Shown piece by piece: positions 14,285 through 21,390 of a DNA stretch of 21,390 nucleotides. Position numbers and translations under genes: made by a program. Within the stretch, counting starts at the first letter, position 1. Every line of letters begins with the position of its first letter. The stretch lies in assembly GCA_002359465.1 (NCBI GenBank), contig DENA01000012.1, positions 51,094-72,483 on the forward strand, in the 5' to 3' direction. The notes beneath the pieces are model-generated. The model saw only the letters and a list, made by a program, of their open reading frames with translations. It had not been told where the DNA came from and did no database searches. Source of the stretch: Ruminococcaceae bacterium UBA2656. GTDB lineage: Bacteria; Bacillota; Clostridia; Oscillospirales; Acutalibacteraceae.

Positions 14285-14310
14285 AAGGAGCTCAGCCGGC
14301 TCCTTTTTTT
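14285..14310 (+). terminator. Terminator of the deacetylase gene, inside the end of the convergent gene
   Basis: AAGGAGC (14285-14291) pairs with GCTCCTT (14299-14305) around a 7-base loop, followed by seven T. The T-run is the template for the C-terminal lysine codons of the convergent DUF3810 gene. Confidence 0.85.
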
Positions 14311-15398
14311 GTGCGGTATTCGGCGAGCAGCAGGTCAACCATCCGGCCGTAGCTCTTTACGCCGTCCTCCTGTTTGTTGGCTTTCAGATAGCTGTCATTT
14401 ATCTGGTCCGCGGCCTTGGCAATCGGCCCCTCAAACTGCTTCCAGTAGGTGGAATTGTCCGCCAGATCGCGCTTTACACCTTCGCTGAGTGCCGCGCAGA
14501 TTCTGTTTGCCGCGTCGCTGTCCGTCCCGTAAAGCGCGTTGGACGCGTAAATATAGGCCAGCATCACTCCCGAATACCTGAAATCCGCGTTGCCGCTTTT
14601 TTCACAGACAAGGTATCCTATAAAATTCGCCTCGTCCTCGCGCATATATCCGCGCAGATGCGAAAGTTCATGGCACATGGTCGACGGGATGGAATACTCC
14701 GGAATATCCACGTTGACGTTTGCTTCAAAGGTAAACGGGAAAAAGATACCGGTGATGTCACAGTAGGACATCAGCCGGGAGGAAAACACCGGTTTGGGCC
14801 GGCCGTACCCCGCGCGAAGGAGCGGATAATCCCCGCTGATCAAATCAAACGACGCCTGTGCTTCCTTTGCCGTTGTATAAATATTTTCCCCGTTCAGCCG
14901 CATGACACCGTTTTTTCGGGTTTGTACCTGATTCCGCAGTGTGTTTGCTTTTTCAGCCAGTTCACTGCAAAGTCCGGTCAGTTCGGCTGTGGACGAGGGC
15001 CTAACATTTAACCCGCAGGTCTGCGCAAACGGATAGCGGTAATAATTGATTCCGCATGAAATCACAAATACAAAGTAAAGTACACTGGCAATACAGATCA
15101 GATTCACTGCAAACAGGAAAAGATTCTTCCTGCGGTTTTCCCGATGATGTATGATTTTGACAATATAGAAAATCATATAAATCACAGCACCGGCGGCCAG
15201 TACGGCGATTAAAAGCTCCATAATCGAAAACGGAGCAAGAGAAGTAATCCAATTTATACTGTGCGATAAAACGGGATAAACCGTATTTGCGTACCGTTCC
15301 GCAAAATCCGGGCTGTTTTCCGCGGCGAGTGTCAGGACAAACGCAGCGGGTGCTAAGGCGGTCAGCCAGATCCGCCTGAAACGCATCATTTTTTTCAC
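14292..15398 (-). CDS. DUF3810-type membrane protein with HExxH metallopeptidase site
   Basis: The 368-residue protein matches the DUF3810 family pattern. Three transmembrane helices lie at about 10-27, 56-81 and 92-116; the basic KIIHHRENRRK loop between helices 2 and 3 suggests it is cytoplasmic, putting the C-terminal 250 residues outside. That domain has CHELSHLRGYMREDEANF (242-259): HELSH supplies two zinc ligands, and Glu254 or Glu256 in the following REDEAN could be the third, as in gluzincin peptidases. Activity is not established for the family as far as I know. The start is GTG with GGAGG seven bases upstream; the ATGs at codons 4 and 5 lack a site. It is a single-gene unit with its own promoter, convergent with the deacetylase. 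Confidence 0.82.
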   Translation of the reverse strand: MKKMMRFRRIWLTALAPAAFVLTLAAENSPDFAERYANTVYPVLSHSINWITSLAPFSIMELLIAVLAAGAVIYMIFYIVKIIHHRENRRKNLFLFAVNLICIASVLYFVFVISCGINYYRYPFAQTCGLNVRPSSTAELTGLCSELAEKANTLRNQVQTRKNGVMRLNGENIYTTAKEAQASFDLISGDYPLLRAGYGRPKPVFSSRLMSYCDITGIFFPFTFEANVNVDIPEYSIPSTMCHELSHLRGYMREDEANFIGYLVCEKSGNADFRYSGVMLAYIYASNALYGTDSDAANRICAALSEGVKRDLADNSTYWKQFEGPIAKAADQINDSYLKANKQEDGVKSYGRMVDLLLAEYRTKKGAG

Positions 15399-15420
15399 AG
15401 CAATACCTCCGGTCCCGTTT

Positions 15421-15449
15421 ATTGTAGTATATTAGCGGGAATCCGTCAA
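15421..15449 (-). promoter_or_regulatory. Sigma-A-like promoter of the DUF3810 gene
   Basis: On the minus strand TTGACG (15444-15449) and TACAAT (15421-15426) are 17 bases apart. The start point near 15414 lies just upstream of the GGAGG site, so the leader is very short. Confidence 0.65.
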
Positions 15450-15527
15450 TTGAATCCAACATTTTGTAAAAATTGAGTGATGCGGTCCGGCGGACGTTGG
15501 CTTTGCCATTTTTATACTTAAATTCAG

Positions 15528-15556
15528 TTGCCTATACAGATGAAAAATGGTATGAT
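15528..15556 (+). promoter_or_regulatory. Sigma-A-like promoter of the LURP-one-related gene
   Basis: TTGCCT (15528-15533) and TATGAT (15551-15556) are separated by 17 bases, about 40 bases before the start codon. Confidence 0.55.
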
Positions 15557-15594
15557 AAACATTAATAATCTATTTCCAACAGGGAGGCTGGCGC

Positions 15595-16086
15595 ATGAAA
15601 TTCTACATTAAGCAGAATACCGGTACGGACGCTCTTTTTACCGTAATAGATGCGCTCGGTCAGTCTGTCTACAGCGTGACCGGCGACTCTTTGTCCATCG
15701 GCAGCAAAGTATATCTGATAGACAACAATAAAAACGAGGCGGCCCGCATATTCAGCTTAGGTATTTCAGCCTTGTCCAAATACGCCGTTTTCATAGACGA
15801 CAAGGAGCGTGCGCGCGTTACGCTGAACCTTACCGCGGCGCACCATCCCGTCAAATTCAAGGGAATCAGCTGGCGCTTCCGCGGCGACCTGCTGACACGC
15901 TCCTATGACCTGATTGATGTGGATTCCGCCGTCATTATGTCCCACGGCCGCTGCTGGAACGAGAACGGCGACTGCTTTGCCGTGGATATTGCCAGTGAAT
16001 CGAATGTGCTTTTATGCCTTTGCATTGCCGTTATCCTGGACAGCACCGTCATCGGCGGTTCCGCCAAGGCGGTTCCGGTAAGTTGA
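15595..16086 (+). CDS. LURP-one-related (YxjI/tubby C-terminal fold) protein
   Basis: The 163-residue protein fits the LOR/YxjI family: it begins MKFYIKQNTGTDALFTVIDALGQ, with the family's alternating short beta strands (YSVTGDSLSIGSKVYLID, then AARIFSLGISALSKYAVFID) and a hydrophobic C-terminal helix (NVLLCLCIAVILDSTV) that would thread the barrel as in tubby folds. Bacterial members have no agreed function; plant LURP1 is linked to defence and tubby domains to phosphoinositide binding, which should not be transferred here. The helix could be mistaken for a membrane segment. The ATG follows GGGAGG by about eight bases. It is a single-gene unit with its own promoter, and valS follows from a separate promoter. 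Confidence 0.8.
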   Translation: MKFYIKQNTGTDALFTVIDALGQSVYSVTGDSLSIGSKVYLIDNNKNEAARIFSLGISALSKYAVFIDDKERARVTLNLTAAHHPVKFKGISWRFRGDLLTRSYDLIDVDSAVIMSHGRCWNENGDCFAVDIASESNVLLCLCIAVILDSTVIGGSAKAVPVS

Positions 16087-16089
16087 AAA

Positions 16090-16118
16090 TTGACAAAATA
16101 TCCTTGAATTGCCATAAT
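16090..16118 (+). promoter_or_regulatory. Sigma-A-like promoter of valS
   Basis: A perfect TTGACA (16090-16095) begins three bases after the upstream stop codon, with CATAAT (16113-16118) 17 bases on. The resulting leader is about 95 bases. It can form a small stem GGTTG/CGACC near 16124-16138 but lacks T-box landmarks. Confidence 0.75.
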
Positions 16119-16218
16119 AAACAGGTTGTTTGGCGACCATATTTACCCTGTCTTTGCGGGAAAAACATGAAATTACGATGACTTTGAAATTAAGGGATAA
16201 GATTCAGGAGGAAAATGT

Positions 16219-18843
16219 ATGAGCAGGGAACTTGCAAAAACTTATGACCCACAGGAAGTGGAGGACAGAATTTATGACTTCTGGCTGTCCGGCGGTTATT
16301 TCCACGCCGAGCCGGACCCCGAGAAGCAGCCATATACCATTGTCATTCCGCCCCCGAACATCACCGGCCAGCTCCATATGGGACACGCTTTGGACGAGAC
16401 TCTGCAGGATATTTTGATCCGCTGGAGAAGGATGCAGGGGTATTCGGCGCTGTGGCTGCCGGGAACCGATCATGCCTCCATTGCGACAGAGGCGAAAATT
16501 GTCGAAGCGATGCGCGAAGAGGGCCTTACCAAAGAGGATATCGGCCGCGACGCTTTTTTGGAGCGCGCGTGGAAGTGGAAGGAAAAATACGGTGGACGGA
16601 TTATTGAACAGCTGAAGAAGCTGGGTTCCTCGTGCGACTGGGAACGCGAGCGCTTCACGCTGGACGAAGGCTGTTCCAAGGCGGTAAAAGAAGTTTTTGT
16701 AAGGCTTTACGATAAAGGCCTGATCTACCGCGGCGAGCGCATTATCAACTGGTGCCCGCACTGCCGCACCTCTATTTCGGACGCCGAGGTGGAATTCAGC
16801 GAGCACGACGGTTTCTTCTGGCATATTCGCTATCCGTTTAAGGATGGCAGCGGCACCATTCAGCTTGCGACAACCAGGCCGGAAACCATGCTCGGCGATA
16901 CCGCGGTTGCGGTTCATCCGGATGACGAGCGCTATGCGGACCTGGTGGGAAAGACCCTGGTTCTTCCGCTTGTGAACCGGGAAATTCCGCTGATAGCGGA
17001 TACTTATGTTGAACGCGATTTCGGAACCGGTGTGGTGAAAATCACGCCCGCGCACGACCCGAACGATTTTGAGGTCGGCCTACGCCACAACCTGCCGGTC
17101 ATCAACGTGATGGACGACGGCGGCAACATGAACGAAAATGCCGGGAAATACGCCGGAATGTCCGCACAGGAGGCCCGCAGGCAGATTGTGGAGGACCTGA
17201 AGGCGCAGGGCTTCCTTGTCGCGGTTGAACCGATCAAGCACAATGTCGGCTCCTGCTACCGCTGCGGTACCGTCGTGGAACCGCGCGTTTCAAAACAGTG
17301 GTTTGTAAAAATGAAGCCGCTGGCGGAACCGGCGCTCAAAGAAGTAAAAGACGGACAGGTGAAATTTGTTCCAGACCGCTTTGAGAAAATATACGACCAC
17401 TGGATGGAGAACATCCGGGATTGGTGCATTTCGCGCCAGCTTTGGTGGGGCCACCGCATTCCGGCATGGTACTGTCAGGACTGCGGCGAAATGGTCGTTG
17501 CCCGCGAGGAACCCCATACCTGCCCGAAGTGCGGTTCCAAAAACCTGAAACAGGACGAGGATACCCTTGACACCTGGTTCAGTTCGGCGCTCTGGCCGTT
17601 TTCCACGCTCGGCTGGCCGGACAAGACCGAGGATCTGAAATATTTCTATCCCACCAATACGCTTGTTACGGCCTATGATATTATTTTCTTCTGGGTCGCA
17701 CGCATGATTTTTTCCGGAATTGAGCACACGGGAGAAGTCCCTTTCAATACGGTGTTTTTCCATGGCCTTGTGCGTGACTCACAGGGGAGGAAAATGAGCA
17801 AATCGCTCGGAAACGGAATTGACCCGCTGGAGGTTATTGACAAATACGGCGCGGACGCGCTGCGGTTTACGCTGGTGACGGGGATAAGCCCCGGAAACGA
17901 CACGCGCTTTTCCGACGAAAAGGTGGAGTCCAGCCGCAACTTTGCCAATAAGATCTGGAACGCCTCGCGCTTTATCCTCATGAATATTGACGGGCACGAC
18001 GTAAAGAACCAGCTGCCCGCGCTTCTTGCGACGGAGGACCTGTGGATTGTCGATTCCTTCAACCGTGTGGCGAAGGAGATGACGGAAAACCTTGAACATT
18101 TTGAACTCGGTATCGCCGTGCAGAAGCTTTACGATTTTCTGTGGGACGAGTTCTGTGACTGGTATATTGAAATTGCCAAAATCCGCCTGAACTCCGACGA
18201 TGCGGAAAAGGCGCAGAATGTACGGCAGGTGCTTGTGTGGGTCATGAGTGGCACGCTGAAACTGATGCATCCGTTTATGCCGTTTATTACGGAGGAAATC
18301 TGGCAGACGCTTCCCCACGACGGAGAATCCATTATGGTTTCCCGGTGGCCGCAGTACGAGGAAAGCCGCTGCTTCCCGCAGGCCGCGGCAGATATGCAGT
18401 GCATTATGGAGGCGGTGCGCGCCGTTCGTAACCGCCGTTCAGAAATGAATGTGCCGCCTTCACGCAAAACCCATCTTTATATTGATTCCAGTGACGCTTC
18501 CGTGTTTGAGGCAGGCAGTGAGATCATGAAAAAGCTTGCCTATGCCAGCGAGGTGGAAATCGGGACGGATTATCAGCCGGAGGGCGCGGCGACGATTGTG
18601 ACGGCCAGTGCCAAACTGTATATTCCTATGTCCGAGCTTGTCGATAAAAAGGCGGAGCTTGACCGCCTGACCAAAGAACTGGAATCCGCGAAAAAACAGT
18701 ATCAGAACGCGCAGGATAAGCTTAACAATGAAAAATTCATGTCAAAGGCGCCCGCTAACGTTGTGGACGGAGTGAAACAAAACGCCGCAAAGCTGAGCGA
18801 CCATATTGCGCTGATCCAGTCCGGTATTGACGCGTTAAAATAA
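16219..18843 (+). CDS. valS: Valyl-tRNA synthetase
   Basis: The 874-residue class I synthetase charges tRNA-Val. The HIGH-type motif is HMGH (53-56) in [14 protein letters not shown], and the KMSKS loop is at 525-529 in [14 protein letters not shown]. The editing (CP1) domain shows [18 protein letters not shown] and [10 protein letters not shown]. Zinc-binding pairs CYRC and CQDC...CPKC are present in the insertion. The C-terminus ends in the coiled-coil arm typical of ValRS ([19 protein letters not shown] to the end). Length is as usual for bacteria. The ATG has AGGAGG seven to eight bases upstream. Gene order valS-folC is common in Firmicutes; here folC follows after 56 bases with a hairpin in between. 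Confidence 0.98.
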   Translation: MSRELAKTYDPQEVEDRIYDFWLSGGYFHAEPDPEKQPYTIVIPPPNITGQLHMGHALDETLQDILIRWRRMQGYSALWLPGTDHASIATEAKIVEAMREEGLTKEDIGRDAFLERAWKWKEKYGGRIIEQLKKLGSSCDWERERFTLDEGCSKAVKEVFVRLYDKGLIYRGERIINWCPHCRTSISDAEVEFSEHDGFFWHIRYPFKDGSGTIQLATTRPETMLGDTAVAVHPDDERYADLVGKTLVLPLVNREIPLIADTYVERDFGTGVVKITPAHDPNDFEVGLRHNLPVINVMDDGGNMNENAGKYAGMSAQEARRQIVEDLKAQGFLVAVEPIKHNVGSCYRCGTVVEPRVSKQWFVKMKPLAEPALKEVKDGQVKFVPDRFEKIYDHWMENIRDWCISRQLWWGHRIPAWYCQDCGEMVVAREEPHTCPKCGSKNLKQDEDTLDTWFSSALWPFSTLGWPDKTEDLKYFYPTNTLVTAYDIIFFWVARMIFSGIEHTGEVPFNTVFFHGLVRDSQGRKMSKSLGNGIDPLEVIDKYGADALRFTLVTGISPGNDTRFSDEKVESSRNFANKIWNASRFILMNIDGHDVKNQLPALLATEDLWIVDSFNRVAKEMTENLEHFELGIAVQKLYDFLWDEFCDWYIEIAKIRLNSDDAEKAQNVRQVLVWVMSGTLKLMHPFMPFITEEIWQTLPHDGESIMVSRWPQYEESRCFPQAAADMQCIMEAVRAVRNRRSEMNVPPSRKTHLYIDSSDASVFEAGSEIMKKLAYASEVEIGTDYQPEGAATIVTASAKLYIPMSELVDKKAELDRLTKELESAKKQYQNAQDKLNNEKFMSKAPANVVDGVKQNAAKLSDHIALIQSGIDALK

Positions 18844-18849
18844 TAGACG

Positions 18850-18874
18850 GAAGGCGGACAATCTGTCCGCCTTC
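18850..18874 (+). terminator. Strong hairpin between valS and folC (attenuator-like)
   Basis: GAAGGCGGACA (18850-18860) pairs perfectly over 11 bases with 18864-18874. Only a broken T-run (TCTTGTG) follows, so termination would be partial. No separate folC promoter was seen, so it may set the valS:folC ratio or protect the valS 3' end. Confidence 0.6.
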
Positions 18875-18899
18875 TCTTGTGCAATGAATGTAGGTGTAA

Positions 18900-20198
18900 A
18901 TGACTGATATGACTTATGAAGAAGCACTGAAAAAAATAGAAACGCTTCTCCGTTTTGGTTCCAAACCGGGCCTGGAGCGGGTGCAAAAGCTTCTTTCCCT
19001 GCTTGGAAATCCACAGGACAAGCTGAAATTTGTCCATGTTGCGGGCACGAACGGAAAAGGCTCCACCTGTGCGCTGATAGCCTCTGTGCTGAAAAAGTCC
19101 CAATATAAAACAGGGTTGTTTATTTCTCCCTTCGTCACAGATTTTTGCGAGAGAATGCAGATCAACGGCGAAATGATCAGCCATGAAGAACTGAGCTCAC
19201 TTGTTGAGAGGGTATTTCCCCTTGTGGAACAGATGGCGGAAAACGGCGAGATTATAACGGAGTTTGAACTGATTACCGCGCTGGCAATGCAGTGGTTTGC
19301 AGAGAACCGCTGTGATGTTGTTGTGCTGGAGGTGGGCCTCGGCGGCCGGCTGGATTCCACCAACGTCATTTCCGTGCCGCTTGTGTCTGTCATCACTTCT
19401 ATTTCACTTGACCACACCGCCGTTTTAGGCGATACGCTTGCAAAGATCGCCTATGAAAAATGCGGTATCATTAAAGAAAACGGCGTGACCGTCTGCTATC
19501 CGGAACAGAAGGAGGAAGCGTTTGAAGTCATCCGCAGAACCGCCGCCGTCCGCAAAAACCGTCTGGTTGTCGCCGGCATGGACAGCGTGGAAGTGCTCTC
19601 CATGAACATTACCGGAACCGGACTTGAGTACAGGGGACTGCTGGTCAGTCTGCCGTTTATCGGCGAGCATCAGGTGAAAAACGCGGTGACCGCGCTGGCC
19701 GTGATCGAAGAACTGAAAAAACTGGGATACAACATTGCCGACCACAGTATTGAGGCGGGCTTTTCCTCGGCGAGTTTTCCCGCTCGGATGGAGGTGCTTT
19801 CCGCCGACCCGCTGATCGTGCTTGACGGCGCGCATAACCCGGACGGAACCGCCGCGCTGGCCGACGCCGTCAGGAAATACCTGGGGAATAAAAAAATCAT
19901 TGCTATTGCCGGTATGCTTGCCGACAAGGACGTTGCGGGTGCCGTACAGAATTTTGCCGGTCTGTTCTCCCGCGTTATCACCCTTGCGCCGAACAGCCCG
20001 CGCGCATTGGATGCACAGCGGCTTGCGGAGCATTTCCAAAAAATCGGTATCCATGCCGAATCGTCGGCCGACGCCGACGCGGCCCTTGCGAAAGGGCTTT
20101 CTCTGCTTGAAGGCGACAGTGCGCTGCTGATCTGTGGCTCGCTCTACCTTGCGGGAGACATTCGGCCTCGTATTCTGAATTTGCTTCATACAAAATAA
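18900..20198 (+). CDS. folC: Folylpolyglutamate synthase / dihydrofolate synthase
   Basis: The 432-residue protein belongs to the Mur-ligase superfamily. It adds glutamate to dihydropteroate and/or extends the polyglutamate tail of folates, using ATP. The P-loop is GTNGKGS (49-55), followed by the family motif FISPFVTDFCERMQING; VVLEVGLGGRLDSTNVI and SLDHTAVLGDTLAKIAYEK hold the Mg2+- and folate-site residues, and LDGAHNPDGTAAL starts the C-terminal domain. Length is typical. The start is uncertain: AGGTG lies only three bases before this ATG and twelve before an in-frame ATG at 18909. Expression probably depends on read-through from valS. A perfect terminator follows. Confidence 0.96.
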   Translation: MTDMTYEEALKKIETLLRFGSKPGLERVQKLLSLLGNPQDKLKFVHVAGTNGKGSTCALIASVLKKSQYKTGLFISPFVTDFCERMQINGEMISHEELSSLVERVFPLVEQMAENGEIITEFELITALAMQWFAENRCDVVVLEVGLGGRLDSTNVISVPLVSVITSISLDHTAVLGDTLAKIAYEKCGIIKENGVTVCYPEQKEEAFEVIRRTAAVRKNRLVVAGMDSVEVLSMNITGTGLEYRGLLVSLPFIGEHQVKNAVTALAVIEELKKLGYNIADHSIEAGFSSASFPARMEVLSADPLIVLDGAHNPDGTAALADAVRKYLGNKKIIAIAGMLADKDVAGAVQNFAGLFSRVITLAPNSPRALDAQRLAEHFQKIGIHAESSADADAALAKGLSLLEGDSALLICGSLYLAGDIRPRILNLLHTK

Positions 20199-20236
20199 AA
20201 ACAGCCTGTCCGCAAATTTCGAGTAAAATTTTACAC

Positions 20237-20271
20237 AAAAGCCCTTATCTTTATAGATAAGGGCTTTTTAT
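20237..20271 (+). terminator. Rho-independent terminator after folC
   Basis: A perfect 14-bp stem (20237-20250 with 20255-20268) around a TTAT loop has flanking A- and T-runs, isolating valS-folC from the spoIIA operon. Confidence 0.93.
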
Positions 20272-20360
20272 TATAGGTCAAAAGAAAATCCCCCAAAGAT
20301 GAATAATGAATGTTTATTCTGCCAATACTATAAGATTACATAAATCATGGAGGTATCCGT
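20272..20360 (+). promoter_or_regulatory. Upstream region of the spoIIA operon
   Basis: In known sporulators this operon is read by sigma-H with Spo0A. Two GAAT elements (20301-20304, 20308-20311) resemble the sigma-H -10 and AAAGAAAAT (20281-20289) the -35, but the spacings (8 or 15 bases) do not fit well, and no convincing Spo0A box was found. The promoter must lie here because a terminator ends at 20271. Confidence 0.35.
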
Positions 20361-20693
20361 ATGGGCGTCAGGTTAATATTGAAAGACGGTGAGATGACCG
20401 CGGTGCTGAGCGGCGAAATCGACCATCATTCCGCACGGGAAATCCGCGGCGCAATTGACGAGGCGGCGTCAAAGGTGAAGCCGAGGCTGTTAACGCTGGA
20501 TTTTTCGTCGGTGCAGTTTATGGACAGCTCCGGCGTGGGGTTGATCATGGGGCGCTGCAAGCTGATGCAGATTTGGGGCGGCAGTGTCAGAATCGCAAAT
20601 TTACAGCCCAAAATAGAAAAAATTGTTTCCCTTGCGGGTTTAAACCAGCTCTGCAGTATTGTAAAGGATGTGAAGATTCATGAAGCCAATTAA
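20361..20693 (+). CDS. spoIIAA: Anti-sigma-F factor antagonist SpoIIAA
   Basis: The 110-residue STAS-domain protein releases sigma-F by binding SpoIIAB in the forespore. The phosphorylation loop is FMDSSGVGLIMGR (53-65); Ser57 aligns with Ser58 of Bacillus subtilis SpoIIAA, which SpoIIAB phosphorylates and SpoIIE dephosphorylates. Other landmarks are GEIDHHSAREIR (18-29) and NLQPKIEKIVSLAGL. Length is slightly below the 117 residues of the B. subtilis protein. The ATG has GGAGG seven bases upstream. It is the first gene of the operon and its end overlaps spoIIAB by 14 bases, implying translational coupling of the two partners. Confidence 0.96.
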   Translation: MGVRLILKDGEMTAVLSGEIDHHSAREIRGAIDEAASKVKPRLLTLDFSSVQFMDSSGVGLIMGRCKLMQIWGGSVRIANLQPKIEKIVSLAGLNQLCSIVKDVKIHEAN

Positions 20694-21129
20694 TGAAATG
20701 TCTGTTTCCTTCTTAAGCTGTTCGGCAAACGAATCGTTCGGGAGGGCGGCGGTCGCGGCGTTCGCGGCGCAGCTTGACCCGACCATCGACGAACTGAGCG
20801 ACATAAAAACGGCAGTTTCGGAAGCGGTTACCAACTGCATTGTCCACGCGTACCGCGATACCATCGGGATCATATACATAACCTGTAAATTATATGACAG
20901 CGGTAAAATCAGCATCCGGATCAGAGACAAGGGCTGCGGTATAGAAGATGTAAAGCAGGCAATGCAGCCTCTGTTCAGCACTGCCGAAGACGGGGAGCGC
21001 GCGGGTCTGGGCTTTGCCGTTATGGAGAGCTTTATGGATGTTTTGCGGGTCACGTCCAAACCGGGGCACGGAACGTCGGTTACCATGTATAAAACCATTG
21101 AACGCCGCCGGACGGAAAAGAACCATTAA
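20680..21129 (+). CDS. spoIIAB: Anti-sigma-F factor / protein kinase SpoIIAB
   Basis: The 149-residue GHKL-fold protein both holds sigma-F inactive and phosphorylates SpoIIAA. The N-box is SEAVTNCIVHAY (47-58), the G1 box DKGCGIED (83-90), the G2 region ERAGLGFAVMESFMD (106-120) and the last motif GHGTSV (129-134). The segment ANESFGRAA...AAQLDPTIDELSDIKTAVSEAV closely follows B. subtilis SpoIIAB, and the chosen ATG (MKPINEMSV) gives the same N-terminus length. A weak AGGA lies about eleven bases upstream, so translation probably depends on coupling to spoIIAA. It ends one base before the sigF ATG. Confidence 0.96.
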   Translation: MKPINEMSVSFLSCSANESFGRAAVAAFAAQLDPTIDELSDIKTAVSEAVTNCIVHAYRDTIGIIYITCKLYDSGKISIRIRDKGCGIEDVKQAMQPLFSTAEDGERAGLGFAVMESFMDVLRVTSKPGHGTSVTMYKTIERRRTEKNH

Positions 21130-21130
21130 T

Positions 21131-21390
21131 ATGGACAGAGATCAAACGATCAACGACAATATCGGTCTTGTACATGCCTGTGTCAAGCATTTCAAAGGAC
21201 GCGGGGTGGAATATGACGACCTTTTTCAGGCTGGGTGTCTGGGACTTGTCAAAGCGGTGGATAACTTTGACAGTGAGCGCGGCGTGAAGTTTTCCACTTA
21301 TGCCGTTCCGGTCATTCTTGGAGAAATCCGGCGCCTTTTCCGTGACGGCGGTGCCGTGAAGGTTGGCAGAGGCTTAAAGGAGCTGGCCAT
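21131..21390 (+). CDS. sigF: Sporulation sigma factor sigma-F (partial, 3' end outside window)
   Basis: The visible 86 residues match the region 2 core of sigma-F: VEYDDLFQAGCLGLVKAVDNFD (core-binding helix), VKFSTYAVPVILGEIRRLFRDGG (-10 recognition) and VKVGRGLKELA. Sigma-F directs the first forespore-specific genes. The gene starts one base after the spoIIAB stop, with no good ribosome site, so translation is likely coupled. The N-terminus is short: GLVHACVKHF comes at residue 12, whereas in B. subtilis and C. acetobutylicum the equivalent lies about 30-40 residues further in. No better upstream start is seen in frame. Sigma-G is the alternative, but the operon context favours sigma-F. Confidence 0.95.
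   Translation, partial: MDRDQTINDNIGLVHACVKHFKGRGVEYDDLFQAGCLGLVKAVDNFDSERGVKFSTYAVPVILGEIRRLFRDGGAVKVGRGLKELA

Noticed and set aside
16119..16218. A T-box riboswitch in the valS leader
   Set aside because: The leader is only about 95 bases and lacks the conserved T-box sequence, a specifier loop and a terminator/antiterminator pair.
16204..17055. Long antisense open frame opposite the start of valS
   Set aside because: It is a shadow of valS codon bias; no domain or ribosome site supports it.
19425..20189. Antisense open frame of 254 codons opposite folC
   Set aside because: It lies wholly inside the conserved folC coding region and has no recognisable motif.
20281..20313. A sigma-H promoter for the spoIIA operon
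   Set aside because: -10-like GAAT elements exist, but the only -35-like element is spaced 8 or 15 bases away, outside the usual range. Kept only as a low-confidence region.
1..21390. CRISPR array, tRNA/rRNA genes, transposase or phage genes
   Set aside because: None seen on either strand by reading: no regularly spaced direct repeats, no cloverleaf-like segments recognised, and no transposase or integrase motifs in the open frames.

Overview
The window looks like chromosomal DNA from a spore-forming, anaerobic member of the Clostridia. The spoIIA sporulation operon (spoIIAA, spoIIAB, start of sigF) occupies the right end. There is an oxygen-sensitive type of activase/dehydratase system, housekeeping genes of Firmicutes type, strong GGAGG ribosome binding sites and sigma-A-like promoters. 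The moderately GC-rich codon use and the zinc-ribbon/kinase/PASTA architecture fit Oscillospiraceae (Clostridium cluster IV), but that family placement is inference.

Left part (1-4754). A minus-strand pair encodes a cyclophilin-type peptidyl-prolyl isomerase followed by an ABC exporter cut by the window edge. Across a divergent promoter region with two inverted repeats lie exoA (exonuclease III type) and a beta-CASP metallo-beta-lactamase RNase-like gene on the plus strand. A strong bidirectional terminator separates these from the next operon.

Centre-left (4855-9540). One minus-strand transcription unit reads from a TTGACA/TAAAAT promoter: a 964-residue protein with two fused BadF/HgdC-type ATPase (activase) domains and a cysteine-rich C-terminal part, then a separate 426-residue 2-hydroxyacyl-CoA dehydratase (HgdB-like) protein, then mscL. 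The first two look like a split form of the roughly 1400-residue activase-dehydratase proteins of many Firmicutes. Their substrate cannot be told from sequence.

Centre (9540-16086). A 414-base non-coding stretch holds a hairpin-rich repeat-like element. It is followed by a flavodoxin-fold protein with an iron-sulfur-flavoprotein cysteine motif, a YebC/TACO1-family gene, and three envelope genes: a zinc-ribbon/pseudokinase/TM/PASTA protein lacking all the main kinase catalytic residues, a CE4 polysaccharide deacetylase, and (convergent) a DUF3810-type membrane protein with an HExxH site. A LURP-one-related (tubby-fold) protein follows.

Right part (16090-21390). valS and folC lie on the plus strand and end at a strong terminator. 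The spoIIA operon then begins: SpoIIAA and SpoIIAB control sigma-F by partner switching, and the sigF gene runs off the window. Its N-terminus is unusually short. No tRNA, rRNA, CRISPR array, transposase or phage gene was seen. The most unusual items are the PASTA pseudokinase, the split double-activase operon with mscL at its tail, and the structured repeat in the flavoprotein leader.
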